Positions 1-10,393 are shown, numbered from the stretch's first letter. The stretch: DNA of 25,257 nt from Paramacrobiotus metropolitanus (GCF_019649055.1 NW_026570633.1:1-25257), one strand, 5' to 3'. Made by a program: numbers and translations. Notes: generated by a model from the letters alone, not told the origin.

Positions 1-407
1 TAACATGCATACAAGTCTATCTGAGTTGCGTCTAATGGATCGGATCGGGCACTGATGGCGTAAGCTCCTTCTGACTTACCCCTGACATGGAGCTTCTGAG
101 TCAGTCAACAGGTTTCCGAAACGCCAACCCAGAAATGTAGAAATGTAGGTTGGTACATAACTGTAAGTTCAGTTAGAAACATAAGAAAAAATAGCACAAC
201 TCATTTCCTTAATCTCTCGCCCCGCCCCTTCCTGCAACAGCAAAACATTTAAACTTTGACTCTCCTAGGTTCACAATTAAAAGTTGTACTAGAAAACAGA
301 ACTGCACACGATGATTTTCTAAAATAAATTTTACGTAACTGCCCGAACTTGTCCCGGTACCCCTGTATACTGAGGGTAAAAAAATCAATTTAAACGGTTG
401 ATCGTAC

Positions 408-493
408 CTTGAAACCGCAGTTACCCATGAGTTGATTCACAGCGGCAACGTGCCCCTTCGCCAAATCGACTACATGAATGTAATCCCTTATAG
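408..493 (-). CDS. GALE: GALE exon 6 (last exon in window)
   Basis: It completes the split codon from exon 5 and adds 28 codons beginning [14 protein letters not shown], which normally follows the DGT of exon 5 directly. It lies 5.8 kb from exon 5. The acceptor is TTTTTTAG|CT and the donor is CAAG|GTACGA. The next exon, expected to encode the YNLGTG segment, was not found in bases 1-407. Confidence 0.92.
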
Positions 494-3400
494 CTAAAAA
501 ATCAAAATCAGTTCGTTCATCAATCACGATTGTATCGTACGTAACACGTTGGCCTATACCAGCGCTCGCAGGATAGCACTCACATTAGGCTAGCTTCAGA
601 CTGGCAACAGTTGACAAATAGATACAAATACTTTCGTTAAATTATTTGTTGTTTGTTTGTTTGATCAGCTTAACGTGTACACAATGAGGTTAGAAACCTG
701 CACGAAGTTGTAGACAAACGCACAAGATCAGCTGCCACAAAAAAGGACAGCCCCTTTCAGAACTTCTTCGAGCTGTCGCAGCCACAAAAAGTCATAAGGA
801 CAGTAACCAGTGTTTGTACAGCATGAAAACAAAAACAAGAGATCCCAAACGACCAAAAAGACAAATAAGTACACCCATTCTCGCACGAAAACGTTGGAGG
901 GCCAATTTTCAGTTCGTTGAATTTTATCAGCACCGTCTTTGAATATTTCAATGCGAGCCAACGTCGCAGGTGCGCTTATCTCTGCATGGCGGAACAAACA
1001 CACTCCCAAATCTGGTAGCAGTTCCTTCGCTTTTGCGCTTATTGGTGATAAAATGTTATACGCTTTCACACTGGCGAAATCTGAATTCTCAAGTCGGAGA
1101 ATACTCTGTACCTCTAATACAAAAACCAGCATAAGATTTTCGCTTACATTGCTGGGTCTTATTCAACTCGCTGCAATATTCTTCATTTGCACCACTTGCG
1201 TTATGAATACCGCGGATGGATGTTGCTACTGTAGTCGTTTAGCAACAACAGCGCCTGCATAGAAAAGAGGAGGAGGCGGACAGGCCATCGAGAGAATTCG
1301 GGGTGGACTTCAGCGCTGGTACTGCGAGTAGAGACAGACTTGGGCGAATTCGTCCCACCGAGCTGTGGCATTGCAACTTTTACTACCACGGTGTTATAAA
1401 GTTGTGCAGTTGCAGTAGTTATCTGGTGTCACTTAATAAGTGACACCGATAACTTGCTCACAACATTTTGCTGACCGGAGAAGCCCAAGAAACCTAAGGA
1501 AACAAGAAACCTAAGATCCCTAAAAACCCTAAGAAACCTAAGAAAGCATAACCAGAAGTTAAGAAAAATTGAAAAAATCGGAATTTTTTTAGTTGACCTC
1601 GAATAACCAAATTTTATTTTGAGGAATTATGAAACCAAGTCTTGTCTGATGCTCCAGGCCGGCCGGCCGTGGCGCCGGAATATGATAATTTAAATAAGGT
1701 GGTCTGAATTATCGACCGGAGCGCAGCGAAGGTCCTCTAATTCAGACAAAATTAAAATGGTGCTGTCTGTCTGTCCGTTACGGAAGTAAGAAATGACGTC
1801 ATACAAGGAAGTAATTGTAAACGCCCAGAGGAGCAAGTAAACCTAGATTTTGTAAACGGTAATTACATCATATAACGAAGTAAAAATGATTTCCCCAGAA
1901 AGGTCACATCAAAGCCAAAAAGGAGCACCAGCCGTTGTCAAGCCACCTTAAAATTCGTGATCTGCTGCAAACACTTTTTCATTGGCCCCGCTCTCTGCCC
2001 TTCTAAAAATATTGGCGTGAGTCTTATAACGAGAGGCCATGGGCGCTCTCATACCATCGACGCCGTAACAGCGGTGAACCCGGATGAGGCTTTAATGCCG
2101 AATCTAATGCGCACCGTGGCGCAGCAAACACCAGACTAACAAGAAAGGATTCTGCAGCCAGTGCAACTGTGCTGCAGATCCGTCAAAACAGCGCAGAAAT
2201 ATGCGGGGTGGAAATCCCCAGAAACAGCGAATAGCTACTCAGGAGGGAGGAGCGTCCCGCCCTGACAGTCTGGCACTGGAGATAGTATTGCCGAAAAATA
2301 ACAAACGTAAGACAAACATCGCATGTCCTGTTTTGGTTTGACCCAGAAAAATCTAGGTTGCTTGAAAATATCTGCTTGATGTTTCACTGACTGAAACGGT
2401 TTGCGAGATCAACTAACATAAACAAAGGGCTTCGCCAACGTCATACCATCAAAGTAGAGCTAAACAAGCACCAGCGATGTTTGCCTCAAGTTAGTATTTT
2501 CGGGCAACAATGTCTCCAGTGCCAGACCCGTGTTAAACCTTTCAAAAGGGCAATTAGCAGGGCAATTAAAAAAATGTTTGCTGCAAACCTCAAATTTTAC
2601 TGTGACCTGACAACGGCTGGTGCTCCTTTGAACCTCTGATTGGCCTTTCTATGGAAGTCATTTCTATTTCTTTATGTGACGTCATTTCCGGCTTCCTTGT
2701 ATGGCATAAATTTCTTGACTTCCTTGTATGACGTCATTTCTTACTTCTGTAATGGACAGACGAACAGCACCATTTTAATTTTGTCTGAATTAGAGGGCCT
2801 CCGCTGCGCTCTGGTCGACTACCAAAGGACGCTGGTCTGCGTTCCATTTTAATCAGCGGAGCTGGCGGGGCTACGTGACCTACTTAGATGGCCGTTTCTT
2901 GGCTTGGTCTATACTAATGGCTTTGATCGGTCTGCCTTTACTTTACTTGATCATCTTCCTTTGTGATATTTAGTTTGTATATTAACTCGATTGTGGCGGC
3001 TCTAAATCGCTGCAGAGCAGCCAAGGTTTGCATTCCAAATGCCGCTGCCGTCTGGCACAGAAAGACGTCGTTGGTCTGCTGCTTGAAAAAGATTTGCGAA
3101 ACAAAACGTGGGAGTACAAGTACATGTGGAATGCTCTTCCACTCGCATTCACATAACACTGACGCCATACACTCAGACTATATGCGTTTTGACCAGTCCG
3201 AGCGACTTTGCCCTCTCCTGTGTATTTTGACAGGAAGCAGGGAGCGCAGCAGACGACTAGGACCTACCTCTTCAAAATCGCGATTTGGACAGGGCTGCAG
3301 AGCGTTGCAGAGGACGATCTGCAGGCCAGACGGGGTCTGACTCATACCGCTTGCCATTTTTATTGCCTCTGCAATGCAAATTATCGCTGATTTGTAGCAA

Positions 3401-6400
3401 TTTGAGAGCAGTTATTAACTGGATTGCGGCGGCTCTCAATCGCTGCAGAGCAGCCAACGTTTGCATTCCAAATGCCGCTGCCGTCTGGCACAGAAAGACG
3501 TCGTTGGTCTGCGGCTTGAAAAAGACTTGCGAAACAAAACGTGCGCCATCGCATACAATAACAATAGGGAAACGGGGTACATGTGGACTGCTCTTCCACT
3601 CACATTCAGTCATACACTTACGCTCTACACTCAGACCATATGCGTTTTGACCAGTCCGAGCGACTTTGCCCTCTCCTGTGTCTTTTGATAGGGAGCAGGG
3701 AGCGCAGCAGACGACCAGGACCTACATGTTCAAAAAGGCGATTTGGACCGGGCTGCAGAGCAGAGGACGGTCTGCAGGCCAGACGGGGTCTGACTCAGAC
3801 CGCTTGCCATTTTTATTGCCTCTGCAATGCAAACTGTCCCTGATTTGTAGCGATTTGAGAGCCGCCGCAATCCAGTTATTATCTGGTCAATGTGCAACAG
3901 AGACTGGTTCGGTGCAGCCAATAACACATAACCAAAACGTGTAATGGGAAGTGGAACGACTTCATTATTTGGGGAAAAGAAAGTGAGGGAGACCATTGTC
4001 CCAGCTGTGATTTCTGCTGTGAATAGGCTCAAAATAGAGTAACTGCATTGTGGTGACTCTCAAATCGCTACATCGCAGCCTCGCGTAACGGTGCAAAAGC
4101 AATAAAACTGGCAAGCGGTAAGAATCAGACCCATTCTTCCCTGCAAACCGTCTTCTGTGACGATCTTTCAGCACGGTCCAAATCGCCTTTTTCAACCGGT
4201 AGGTATTTGTGTCCTGCAGCTCCGTGCTCCCTTTCAAAAAAGACACAAGGAAGGGCAGGTGTCATGCAGCTCTGCTACCTTTCACAGAGAAGGGCAGGCC
4301 AGTCACCCTTTGCGCGCTTTACCGGTTACATGAAATCTGTTGGTGCTGATGTGCTAAACGCCTACTATGTACTTTGTATACTCGGAAGTTTTCAATACAT
4401 TATGTTGTTTAATACCACGTAATCAGTGAAATAAATTAAAAATCTGAATTTAGGTATACGGATACTGAGCTGCAACTCGCTTATATGTTCACCAGTGTTC
4501 AGTATAACAAGAATGAAACTAGGTATGTACAAATTAGCCATCGAATCTGTGTAATAGGGTATATAGTAGACCCCGCGCAAACTGCGCGGAATAAATCAGT
4601 GATAGATTAAAATGCAGAAAATTATATAAGCTCATCGTTGTTCATGACATCTAAGATACGTACGTTGTCAAATTTAGATACTCGCTTCGTTGGATTCATT
4701 CTTCGCTTCTACGCTTCGTTGGATTCATTCATGCTTAGAAATTTACAAATTTAAAATTTCGCATAATTTAAAATAAGGTGCTGCTACTGTATTCGTAGTC
4801 TTAGCTGGGTTCACTGTTTCACCGAAGATTCTATATTGATCTTTCTGTGTTAACATTTTCCCGTTCGGTGTACTGCAGAGAAAACCGTAATAAACTTCAA
4901 AACTTGCCCTTTATATAGTATGTGCTCTTTCATAGAAATTCCTTTGAGTTTTTTTCTTTATCAGTCTGCTATTCTTTGAATTGTAAAATATTGCCCGTTG
5001 TTATGTATTAGAATTTTGGCCAGCCAGTGCAGCCACACTTATCAAGTCATTAACATAAATTTTAAATTTCAGTTTGTCCGGTAACAATGCGCAGATCCCA
5101 GTCACTCACGAAGCAGTGTCTGATTGTGTCTCGCTTATTATCTTCTACAGTACTCGTATGAGTCCTATCTGTATTGCTGCTCCGCAAGCTCCCTAGCGCC
5201 GGAGCTCGGGGTCACCTGCGGCTTCGCCTTCTGTTACAATAGCGTCGTTTCACAATAGCGTCGTGAATAATAATTTAAATTAACTAATTAATTAATTAAT
5301 AATAATCATTTAAGAATAATTCGCACTTCCGCTACTTAGCGCCACATTTTAATACAACCGCGTAAAATCCATACTACAATGCCACCGTACTACCGTAGTA
5401 TGGATTTTACGCGGTTGTACGGTAGGCAAGTGATAACGACACGCCCAGCCTCCCTTGGAGGCGCTACAATAAAGAAGCTCGAATAACTGCCGAGGACAGC
5501 TCCTTGAAAAACTGGGTTTGCAGCTGTTCCGTACTCGCGGACTGCTTTGCCTGATCTTTCTTACTTCTTCAGCTCTAACTGTCTTGCAAACAAAAAATTC
5601 TGGTAAAAAATATATAAACCACGGCTATAAGGTGATACATGTCATTACATAAGCACCCCATTCGAAGAAGAGCTTGAAGAACGGCGTTTCAGCTGTCGAC
5701 TCAAGACAGTGGTGGGGTGGTCGATTTAACAGTGGTGGGTTCCTCACTTTTCCCATTAACTTTGTATGTTAGCTTTTCTTAAACTTTTCTTTTAAACTTT
5801 ACATTCTTCTCAAAAAGTGATTCTTGTCGCGCCATCTGCAAACCTGGCGCTATCGAATGATATATAGACACCAAAGTTTCGTTAAGTGTGTCGCTCAGAA
5901 AAGGGAGCTTTGTGTGGAATTCGCTAAGGCTTATTTTATTAATATATAGAGATAATTCATTAAAAAGGGTAGTAGTAGGGTTCAAAAATAAAAATTTGCG
6001 GGAATGTTTAGTCTTACACTCCGGTCTTAACAAAATTATTTTGAAGTCAAACAAAAAGGCGTTTTTCAACGGAAAACGAAGTTTTTCTAAAAATAATTGC
6101 CCATCCAACTGTCCTGCCGACGAACTGTCTGACCGCGATTTGTCCGTGTTACCGGATGTCTCGCGACTAAATGTCCCCCGACCAAGTTGACTAGCAACGA
6201 CTTGACCGATCGCCTACGCTCTGCACTATAGGGTGTTTTTTAAAAAAACACACTATAATGAATTTTAAAAAGAAATGCTAACTTATTGCTTGCGTTCAGG
6301 AAGCCTGCTTGACATATAGTTAAATACCTGTTCCATCGGGTGTTCCATAATCCGCACCATAAACGTTCAAGAACGGCGCATTTCCCAACGCTACTTCCGC

Positions 6401-8583
6401 AATTAAAGGCATTAGGTTTTGTGGTTTCCCTCTCGGTTGCTCTCCAATTTTTCGGGAATGGTGGCAACCAACGGTATTGAAATAACGAAGTATAACCACG
6501 TTCCATTTCTGACTCAAATAATCATACACTTTTGTGTCAGCAATAGTTACTTATGCACTTTTGAAATACGAGTAGTTTACCGTATCTGATTCATGCAGGT
6601 CCTTCAAAACCATCTCCGCTACATATTTCGTTCTACCGTATGGACTTTCTATAGTTGCGCCTATCGGGTTGCTTTCCAGAACTGGTAATGCTCCCGGCGA
6701 ACCGTAAACGCTACAAGAGCTCGAGAAAATAACTCGTTTAACGCTAAACAAGCTCGCAACCTGTAGAAAAACATGAGGTGTTACATTCTTGTTAACCTAG
6801 TTTGCCTGAGAATTGGAGACCTTTAACAGGGCCACTGTTCCGCAGACGTTGGTATCATAGTAGGATAGAGGCTCCATTACGGATTGCGCAACAGACTTCA
6901 GTGCAGCGCAGTGTATGATGCAGAAGATATTGTGCTGCAAAAGAAACTTAATAAAAGCAATGCTGGTTTGAATAATAAAACCGTCAATTTATTGAGTACT
7001 CAGAAATTTGGTGCATTTTAACACGGTGCCAGATAAAATGCCACCGGAATAACTGGCAAAGTTAAAATCCATCGACGATTCGAGGTCAACGCAAAAGCAC
7101 GGGTTGGTACTATGAATGTGATACACTTGGAACTTTAAAAACGTTATGCTAAAATGAAAAGTAGGTTGCGAGCAGCTTTTCATTTCGGCATTACACTCTC
7201 GATCGAAAGCTGCACTTACTACAGATACTTTTGCTTTTCTAATAACGGATCAATTTTTCTGTACAGTTGAAATAACGGAACGCCACACGAGTCGCAGGAG
7301 GCGAGCCACATAATGAATTATGTCGGTCGTGCTAATTTCCAACGTTTGCGTTTCACAAGTTTCTAAACAGAACACACGATGACGCGCTGTGGAAATTATG
7401 GAAATAGTAATTAGTTGTGGTTGTTGATGTGTGTATTACTATTGCAATCGATTACTGCGCTTGAGGCCACCCAAATCTCTGGGCTCGTATATCGGATGTG
7501 TGGAAGCGAGGCATGCAGTCGACACATGAACACTCTAAGGGGAACCCCTAGCAGTAGAAAGCTGATTTGGGAAAACGGTAATGGCTGGAGAACGATGCCA
7601 GACACCGTATTTTTCGAATTAGAAGCCCCGGGCTTCTAAATTTTCAAAGGTGTTCGGTGTGAGGCTTATACCGCAGAGGAGACTTACGTATATTGTAGGG
7701 GAGGCTTATAAATTTTCGAAGCCTTTAAACCAGCGTTATTGCTATACACTGTATATCGAGGGAGGCCTCTAATGCGGAGGAGGCTACTAAATTTTCGAAG
7801 TAAAGTTGGGGGAGGCTTATACGATAGAGGAGGTTTCAAATTTGGAGGAGGCGTTAAATTCGAAAAATACGGTATGTGCTTTCACAACTTGACTGAACGC
7901 AGAGAGGATTGGGCTACACACTGGTGTGACGCGGACCTATCTGGTCTCTGCCTACACTCTACAGTGCAGACGGAGGCCAGAAAACTCCACAGAGTACACC
8001 GAGCTATTGATCAACAAATAAGAAATTCGAAACCAAAAGTTGAATGAGAAAGTTTCATTGTTATGATGTTATATGCAGAATTGTGCGTGCTTTTTTCTAG
8101 AAAGCTTACATAGTTACATACTGAAACATGCTATGGGAAAAGTTTAAAATGTTTCAATTAAAACGTAAAAAAACACTTTTCTAAAAGCGTTTCTCTCAAT
8201 TGCATGGAGTGCAATCTGTTGTGAAACATCGGAGTTTCGCTATATATAACCTTTCTAGAAGTTCTCAGATACTCACGTTCTCAAAAACAGGAACTAGCTG
8301 GGAATGATTTCTAATATCTACGTTGTAGAAAGCGCATTCTTTCCCAGTTAATTTCTTTATTTCGTCCAGGCATTTTGGCTGATCGCCCGCATATTCGCCT
8401 ATCCCAGCAAAAGCGTGCTTTCAATCAGTGACTCCCGTTCATTTCAGTCTGCTATTGAATGGCCTTACAATTGTCCACGATAACAACTTGAAACCCGTGA
8501 TCCAGCAGTTCAATAACACAGTGGCTGCCTATGTAGCCAGCTCCCCCAGTTACGAGCACGGTGAGAAATTCGTTAGTATCCAT
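408..8583 (-). CDS. GALE: UDP-glucose 4-epimerase, 3' end outside window
   Basis: This gene encodes UDP-glucose 4-epimerase, the cytosolic Leloir-pathway enzyme that interconverts UDP-galactose and UDP-glucose with bound NAD. Six exons were placed by translating the minus strand and matching the family pattern: 8469-8583, 8277-8398, 6821-6934, 6581-6760, 6328-6508 and 408-493. Phases agree at every junction, giving 266 codons against about 340-350 for the family. Roughly 75-80 C-terminal residues therefore lie left of the window. The Rossmann motif [10 protein letters not shown] is in exon 1. The catalytic Ser (SSSCSVYG) and the Tyr/Lys pair (YGRTK) are in exon 4, and [13 protein letters not shown] is in exon 6. 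I see no internal stop and no lost catalytic residue, so the gene looks functional. The start chosen is the ATG at 8583, eight codons before the Rossmann motif. The frame stays open upstream, so a longer N terminus is possible. Introns are 70, 1342, 60, 72 and 5834 nt. Family assignment is very sure; exact junctions are inferred by eye. Confidence 0.95.
494..1705. other. GALE intron 5, left part, no recognised gene
   Basis: This is intronic DNA. An open stretch on the minus strand (about 1117 down to 914) reads as a well-mixed protein segment containing [15 protein letters not shown], preceded by possible AG acceptors. It could be an unrelated exon or a relic of a mobile element, but I do not recognise it. 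A run of degenerate AAGAAACCTA-like units occupies about 1487-1548, and a GTTT-type short repeat lies at about 645-662. Confidence 0.4.
1417..1454. repeat. Near-perfect 38-nt palindrome
   Basis: The core GGTGTCACTTA, one spacer base, then TAAGTGACACC is a perfect inverted repeat. The outer AGTTATC/GATAACT bases extend the arms with one unpaired base. It lies inside GALE intron 5. It may be a hairpin or the trace of a transposon end. Confidence 0.85.
1712..2818. mobile_element. Fold-back DNA element with long terminal inverted repeats
   Basis: The two ends are long inverted copies of each other. The left arm is about 1712-1972, the right arm about 2577-2818. Both contain a GAGCGCAGCG block, a TCTAATTCAGAC block, the run AAATTAAAATGGTGCTG and the sequence GGAGCACCAGCCGTTGTCA. 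A second inner pair (about 2267-2322 and 2473-2527) is also inverted. The left side carries about 290 bases without a right partner, probably a later insertion. The arms contain TGACGTCA-type palindromes. No transposase frame is visible, so this is a non-autonomous fold-back element or large MITE in GALE intron 5. Exact ends and target-site duplication were not resolved. Confidence 0.82.
2983..3415. mobile_element. MITE-like element, copy 1
   Basis: This is the first of two head-to-tail copies. The left end is ATTAACTCGATTGTGGCGGC and the right end is an eroded inverse of it ending near AGTTATTAACT. It shares with copy 2, at an offset of about 432-453 bases, a block around CGCTGCAGAGCAGCC, the block AAGACGTCGTTGGTCTGC and the block GACGGGGTCTGACTCA. 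Short open frames inside both copies are by-products of the repeat; no transposase is visible. Confidence 0.8.
3416..3878. mobile_element. MITE-like element, copy 2, with clear terminal inverted repeats
   Basis: The left end TAACTGGATTGCGGCGGCTC (3416 on) is matched at the right end (to 3878) by its reverse complement with a single one-base gap over about 28 bases. At about 463 bp with no coding capacity, it fits a non-autonomous DNA transposon. It directly abuts copy 1, so the two share a junction. Confidence 0.85.
4039..4262 (-). mobile_element. MITE-like element, copy 3, inverted and diverged
   Basis: It opens with a variant of the same terminal repeat (GTAACTGCATTGTGGTGAC). It then reads as the reverse complement of the right part of copy 2, including the blocks that match GCGATTTGGACCG, CTTGCCA and GTGTCTTTT. 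It is more diverged than copies 1 and 2, and its far end is unclear. Confidence 0.7.
4263..6327. other. GALE intron 5, right part, no recognised gene
   Basis: This AT-rich intronic DNA has no convincing coding frame. It contains a direct duplication of CGCTTCGTTGGATTCATTC near 4683 and 4712, a TTAA-rich run at about 5270-5305, and the hairpin described separately. An open frame on the minus strand at 5779-6108 (109 codons, Phe/Leu/Lys-rich) has no recognisable domain and is probably chance. Confidence 0.5.
5353..5419. repeat. Perfect 25-bp inverted repeat, 17-nt spacer
   Basis: The left arm, 5353-5377, begins TACAACCGCGTAAAATCC. The right arm, 5395-5419, is its exact reverse complement. The spacer is 17 nt. 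Perfect complementarity over 25 bp in an intron suggests either a recent small inverted insertion or a hairpin kept by selection or gene conversion. Confidence 0.93.
6328..6508 (-). CDS. GALE: GALE exon 5
   Basis: It encodes 60 codons plus one base. It contains [23 protein letters not shown] and [14 protein letters not shown], all lining the UDP-hexose site in this family. The acceptor is GAGTCAG|AAATGG. An upstream AAAAG would give a frame break and an extra insert, so it was not used. The donor is ACAG|GTATTT. Confidence 0.93.
6581..6760 (-). CDS. GALE: GALE exon 4 (catalytic Ser, Tyr, Lys)
   Basis: It encodes 60 codons. The catalytic serine lies in [10 protein letters not shown], and the general base Tyr with its Lys lies in [12 protein letters not shown], the YxxxK signature of short-chain dehydrogenase/reductase enzymes. 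The acceptor is TTTTTCTACAG|GTT and the donor is ACG|GTAAAC. Confidence 0.94.
6821..6934 (-). CDS. GALE: GALE exon 3
   Basis: It encodes 38 codons containing [15 protein letters not shown], the counterpart of the family motif around H-x-A-(G/A)-L-K-x-V that lines the cofactor. The acceptor TTTTGCAG|CAC is strong. The donor GTCTCC is unusual, but it is the only site that keeps the family spacing to exon 4 and the frame. Confidence 0.9.
7604..7873. mobile_element. 270-bp MITE with ACCGTATTTTTCGAATT ends
   Basis: The element starts ACCGTATTTTTCGAATT (7604-7620) and ends with the exact reverse complement (7857-7873). Between them runs a loose rhythm of GAGGCTTATA- and GGAGGC-type units broken by TTTTCGAA, plus the palindrome AGAAGCCCCGGGCTTCT just inside the left end. 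It lies in GALE intron 2 and has no coding capacity of its own. Short plus-strand frames crossing it are by-products. No clear target-site duplication is visible. Confidence 0.85.
8277..8398 (-). CDS. GALE: GALE exon 2
   Basis: It encodes 40 full codons after a split codon and includes the segment [15 protein letters not shown], which corresponds to the family's third strand and its Asp-containing adenine contact. The acceptor is GGGATAG|GC, giving a 70-nt intron 1. All other nearby AG sites break the frame or run into a stop. The donor is AAC|GTGAGT. Confidence 0.88.
8469..8583 (-). CDS. GALE: GALE exon 1 (start, NAD-binding motif)
   Basis: It encodes 38 residues plus the first base of a split codon. 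It starts at ATG and contains the glycine-rich dinucleotide-binding turn [10 protein letters not shown] and the end of beta-strand 2 (VVIVDN), whose acidic residue normally holds the adenosine ribose. It ends at a consensus donor, T|GTAAGG. Confidence 0.92.
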
Positions 8584-9435
8584 CAGTTCCGATTGTGAGA
8601 TATCCTCTGTTTCCAATATTAAATTGAAATTTTGGGTGGTTTCTTGTTCTGTCGTCAGATTTGTAATGTGGGCAAAAATAACGGATGAGCCGGACGGGGA
8701 AGCCAACCAGCCTCACTGGGAGTCCTTCAGCCTATTCGGAAGAAATGTTTGCCAAATTATCAGGTGTAAAGCCAATTATGCGCTGAAAGCAGAATATCAC
8801 CAGTTTTACGATGAACTGCGAGGACCTAGCAATATGACTTCAAGAAATCGACGCAAGCACTCAATGTACTCACAAAAGTTAAACGTACGATGTAATCGTT
8901 TTAGCTTTCTAGCAGCGACGACAAGCCAAAAACCAGTGGAATAAGTACGGTGCAACCTGCTGCGGAGACTAGACGCCGCTTTCGAAGCCGGCGAAAGTGT
9001 ATAACCCGCCAGCAAGACCATTTCGCTAACGAGCGCACAACTTTCACGTGTTCACCTTTATTGTAGAGCCGCTCAACTCAGAATAACTCGTACAGCGAAC
9101 ACTCTTAGTGGTAACTGCATGGTTGGTTGCTACGTCACGCCATTAATACCTTCCCTAGTGTGTGAAACGCACTAACTTAGAAATGCAATATTCGAAAAAT
9201 AAATCAAATCCAGAAAACAGCACACAAATATTCGAAAAATAAATTCATAATGTCCTGGTTATTTTCGATTGATGTTTTCCTTTTCCATTTCTTATCTCGC
9301 TTTTTCTGACTACGAGTCTTAAACTGTCCAGTGCTTGAGGATTTTCAGTTTTCGTCTGGGTCACATTTCGGATTGACGCACAATCAGCGTCTGGCTGTTC
9401 CCCATTGGCCGCGCGGAAATTTTCGCTGTCGCTAA
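8584..9435. other. GALE 5' flank and unassigned DNA
   Basis: This should hold the GALE 5' untranslated region and promoter, on the minus strand. I cannot point to a TATA box or a start site. A 17-bp sequence, ATATTCGAAAAATAAAT, occurs twice exactly 40 bases apart (9188-9204 and 9228-9244). Open frames here, including one running on from the pol fragment at 9245-9538, resemble nothing I know. Confidence 0.4.
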
Positions 9436-9981
9436 CTAACGCCATGTTCCACCCAACATCATAGCTATCTGCACCTTTGACGCCAGGAACTTTGAATTTG
9501 CGACCACGTTGATGTTGCTCGCATCGCCGATAATCCACCGGCCTCCAGTACCGTGGAGTTTTCGCCGCACACGGGCTCCTGCTGCCTTTACATCATGCAA
9601 TGCATGAATGATAGCCCTTCTCATTGGCAGCGGTACGACGCATGTCCGTTCGAGTCTTTCGTTCTTATCTTTGACGCGATACAGTATGCCGTTCCATAAC
9701 TGATAATGCGTCAGGAACTCTGGCCTTTTGGCTGCGTCTTGCAGATGCTCCAATTCGTCGATTATCATCGCTAAGTATGGATCTTTCAGCTGCTTATTTC
9801 TCAGTTGCAAGATTGAGTCATCCTCCTCTTCTTCTTCAACTCCTGGGAGATTGACAATACAAACTGTCGCAGTGCTGAGTTCGTTCCTATTTGTGATGAC
9901 TCTGCATCTTGGAAGAGGTTTGCGACCTTTTCCGATTGTCTTCGGAAATCTCAGCAATCCAATAGGACATTTCTCTGGCAT
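9436..9981 (-). pseudogene. Ty3/gypsy pol fragment (RNase H-integrase linker and integrase zinc region)
   Basis: The middle of this 181-codon frame matches the region between RNase H and integrase of Ty3-type pol. It has DPYLAMIIDELEHL, then YQLWNGILYRVKD, then CVVPLPMRRAIIHALHD, the usual lead-in to the integrase HHCC zinc finger. The match stops just after the first zinc His. Its start (VITNRNELSTATVCIVNLPG) parallels the same part of the larger pol copy at about 21.29 kb (ISDWNEFSTADIRVINVP), so the two are related but diverged. An acidic run of Glu/Asp sits between. It lacks RT and the catalytic core, so it is a relic. Confidence 0.8.
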
Positions 9982-10393
9982 GTATTCAGCGAGTAATTCT
10001 ACTTCAAAAGGTCATTCTGGTCTGTCATTCACTGACCATCTCCTGTGACCTTTTCATCTTTCTGCTCCGAGACCTCTTTCCTCACTCGATTGACTGTTAT
10101 CTTGGTAGCAGAGTGCGTTCGAAAGTGATCCGAGAGCCATGCTATGCTAAGTCAAAGTTATTTTTTTCTTCCGACGTCGCCCTTCTCATGTCGGCTTTCA
10201 GTGTTACTTCTCTTTCTACTGCCAGTTGCACGAAGAGTTGTCATATTTCAATCGGAGGTTCTTTTCTGTTCGACTCGTTCTTTTGATCTTCGTCTGGGTG
10301 CAAAGGCCACTTTCTTCTTTCCAACATAACCGAATGTTCTTGGTGCTCGTCTGTAGCCGGCAGGAAGGTTGACGGGTTGATGGTTGACGCTCA

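Noticed and set aside
939-1262. Plus-strand open frame of 107 codons
   Set aside because: It mirrors the minus-strand open stretch, has no recognisable domain and lies in a GALE intron.
1487-1548. Telomere-like repeat (CCTAAG/AACCTAAG runs)
   Set aside because: Units are irregular AAGAAACCTA-type words, not a fixed hexamer, and lie inside an intron.
6509-6533. Earlier AAAAG acceptor for GALE exon 5 implying a frameshifted gene
   Set aside because: The acceptor GAGTCAG at 6509 keeps both phase and the family's length, so there is no anomaly.
8561-8944. Plus-strand open frame of 127 codons
   Set aside because: Its start overlaps GALE exon 1 on the other strand and its translation has no protein-family character.
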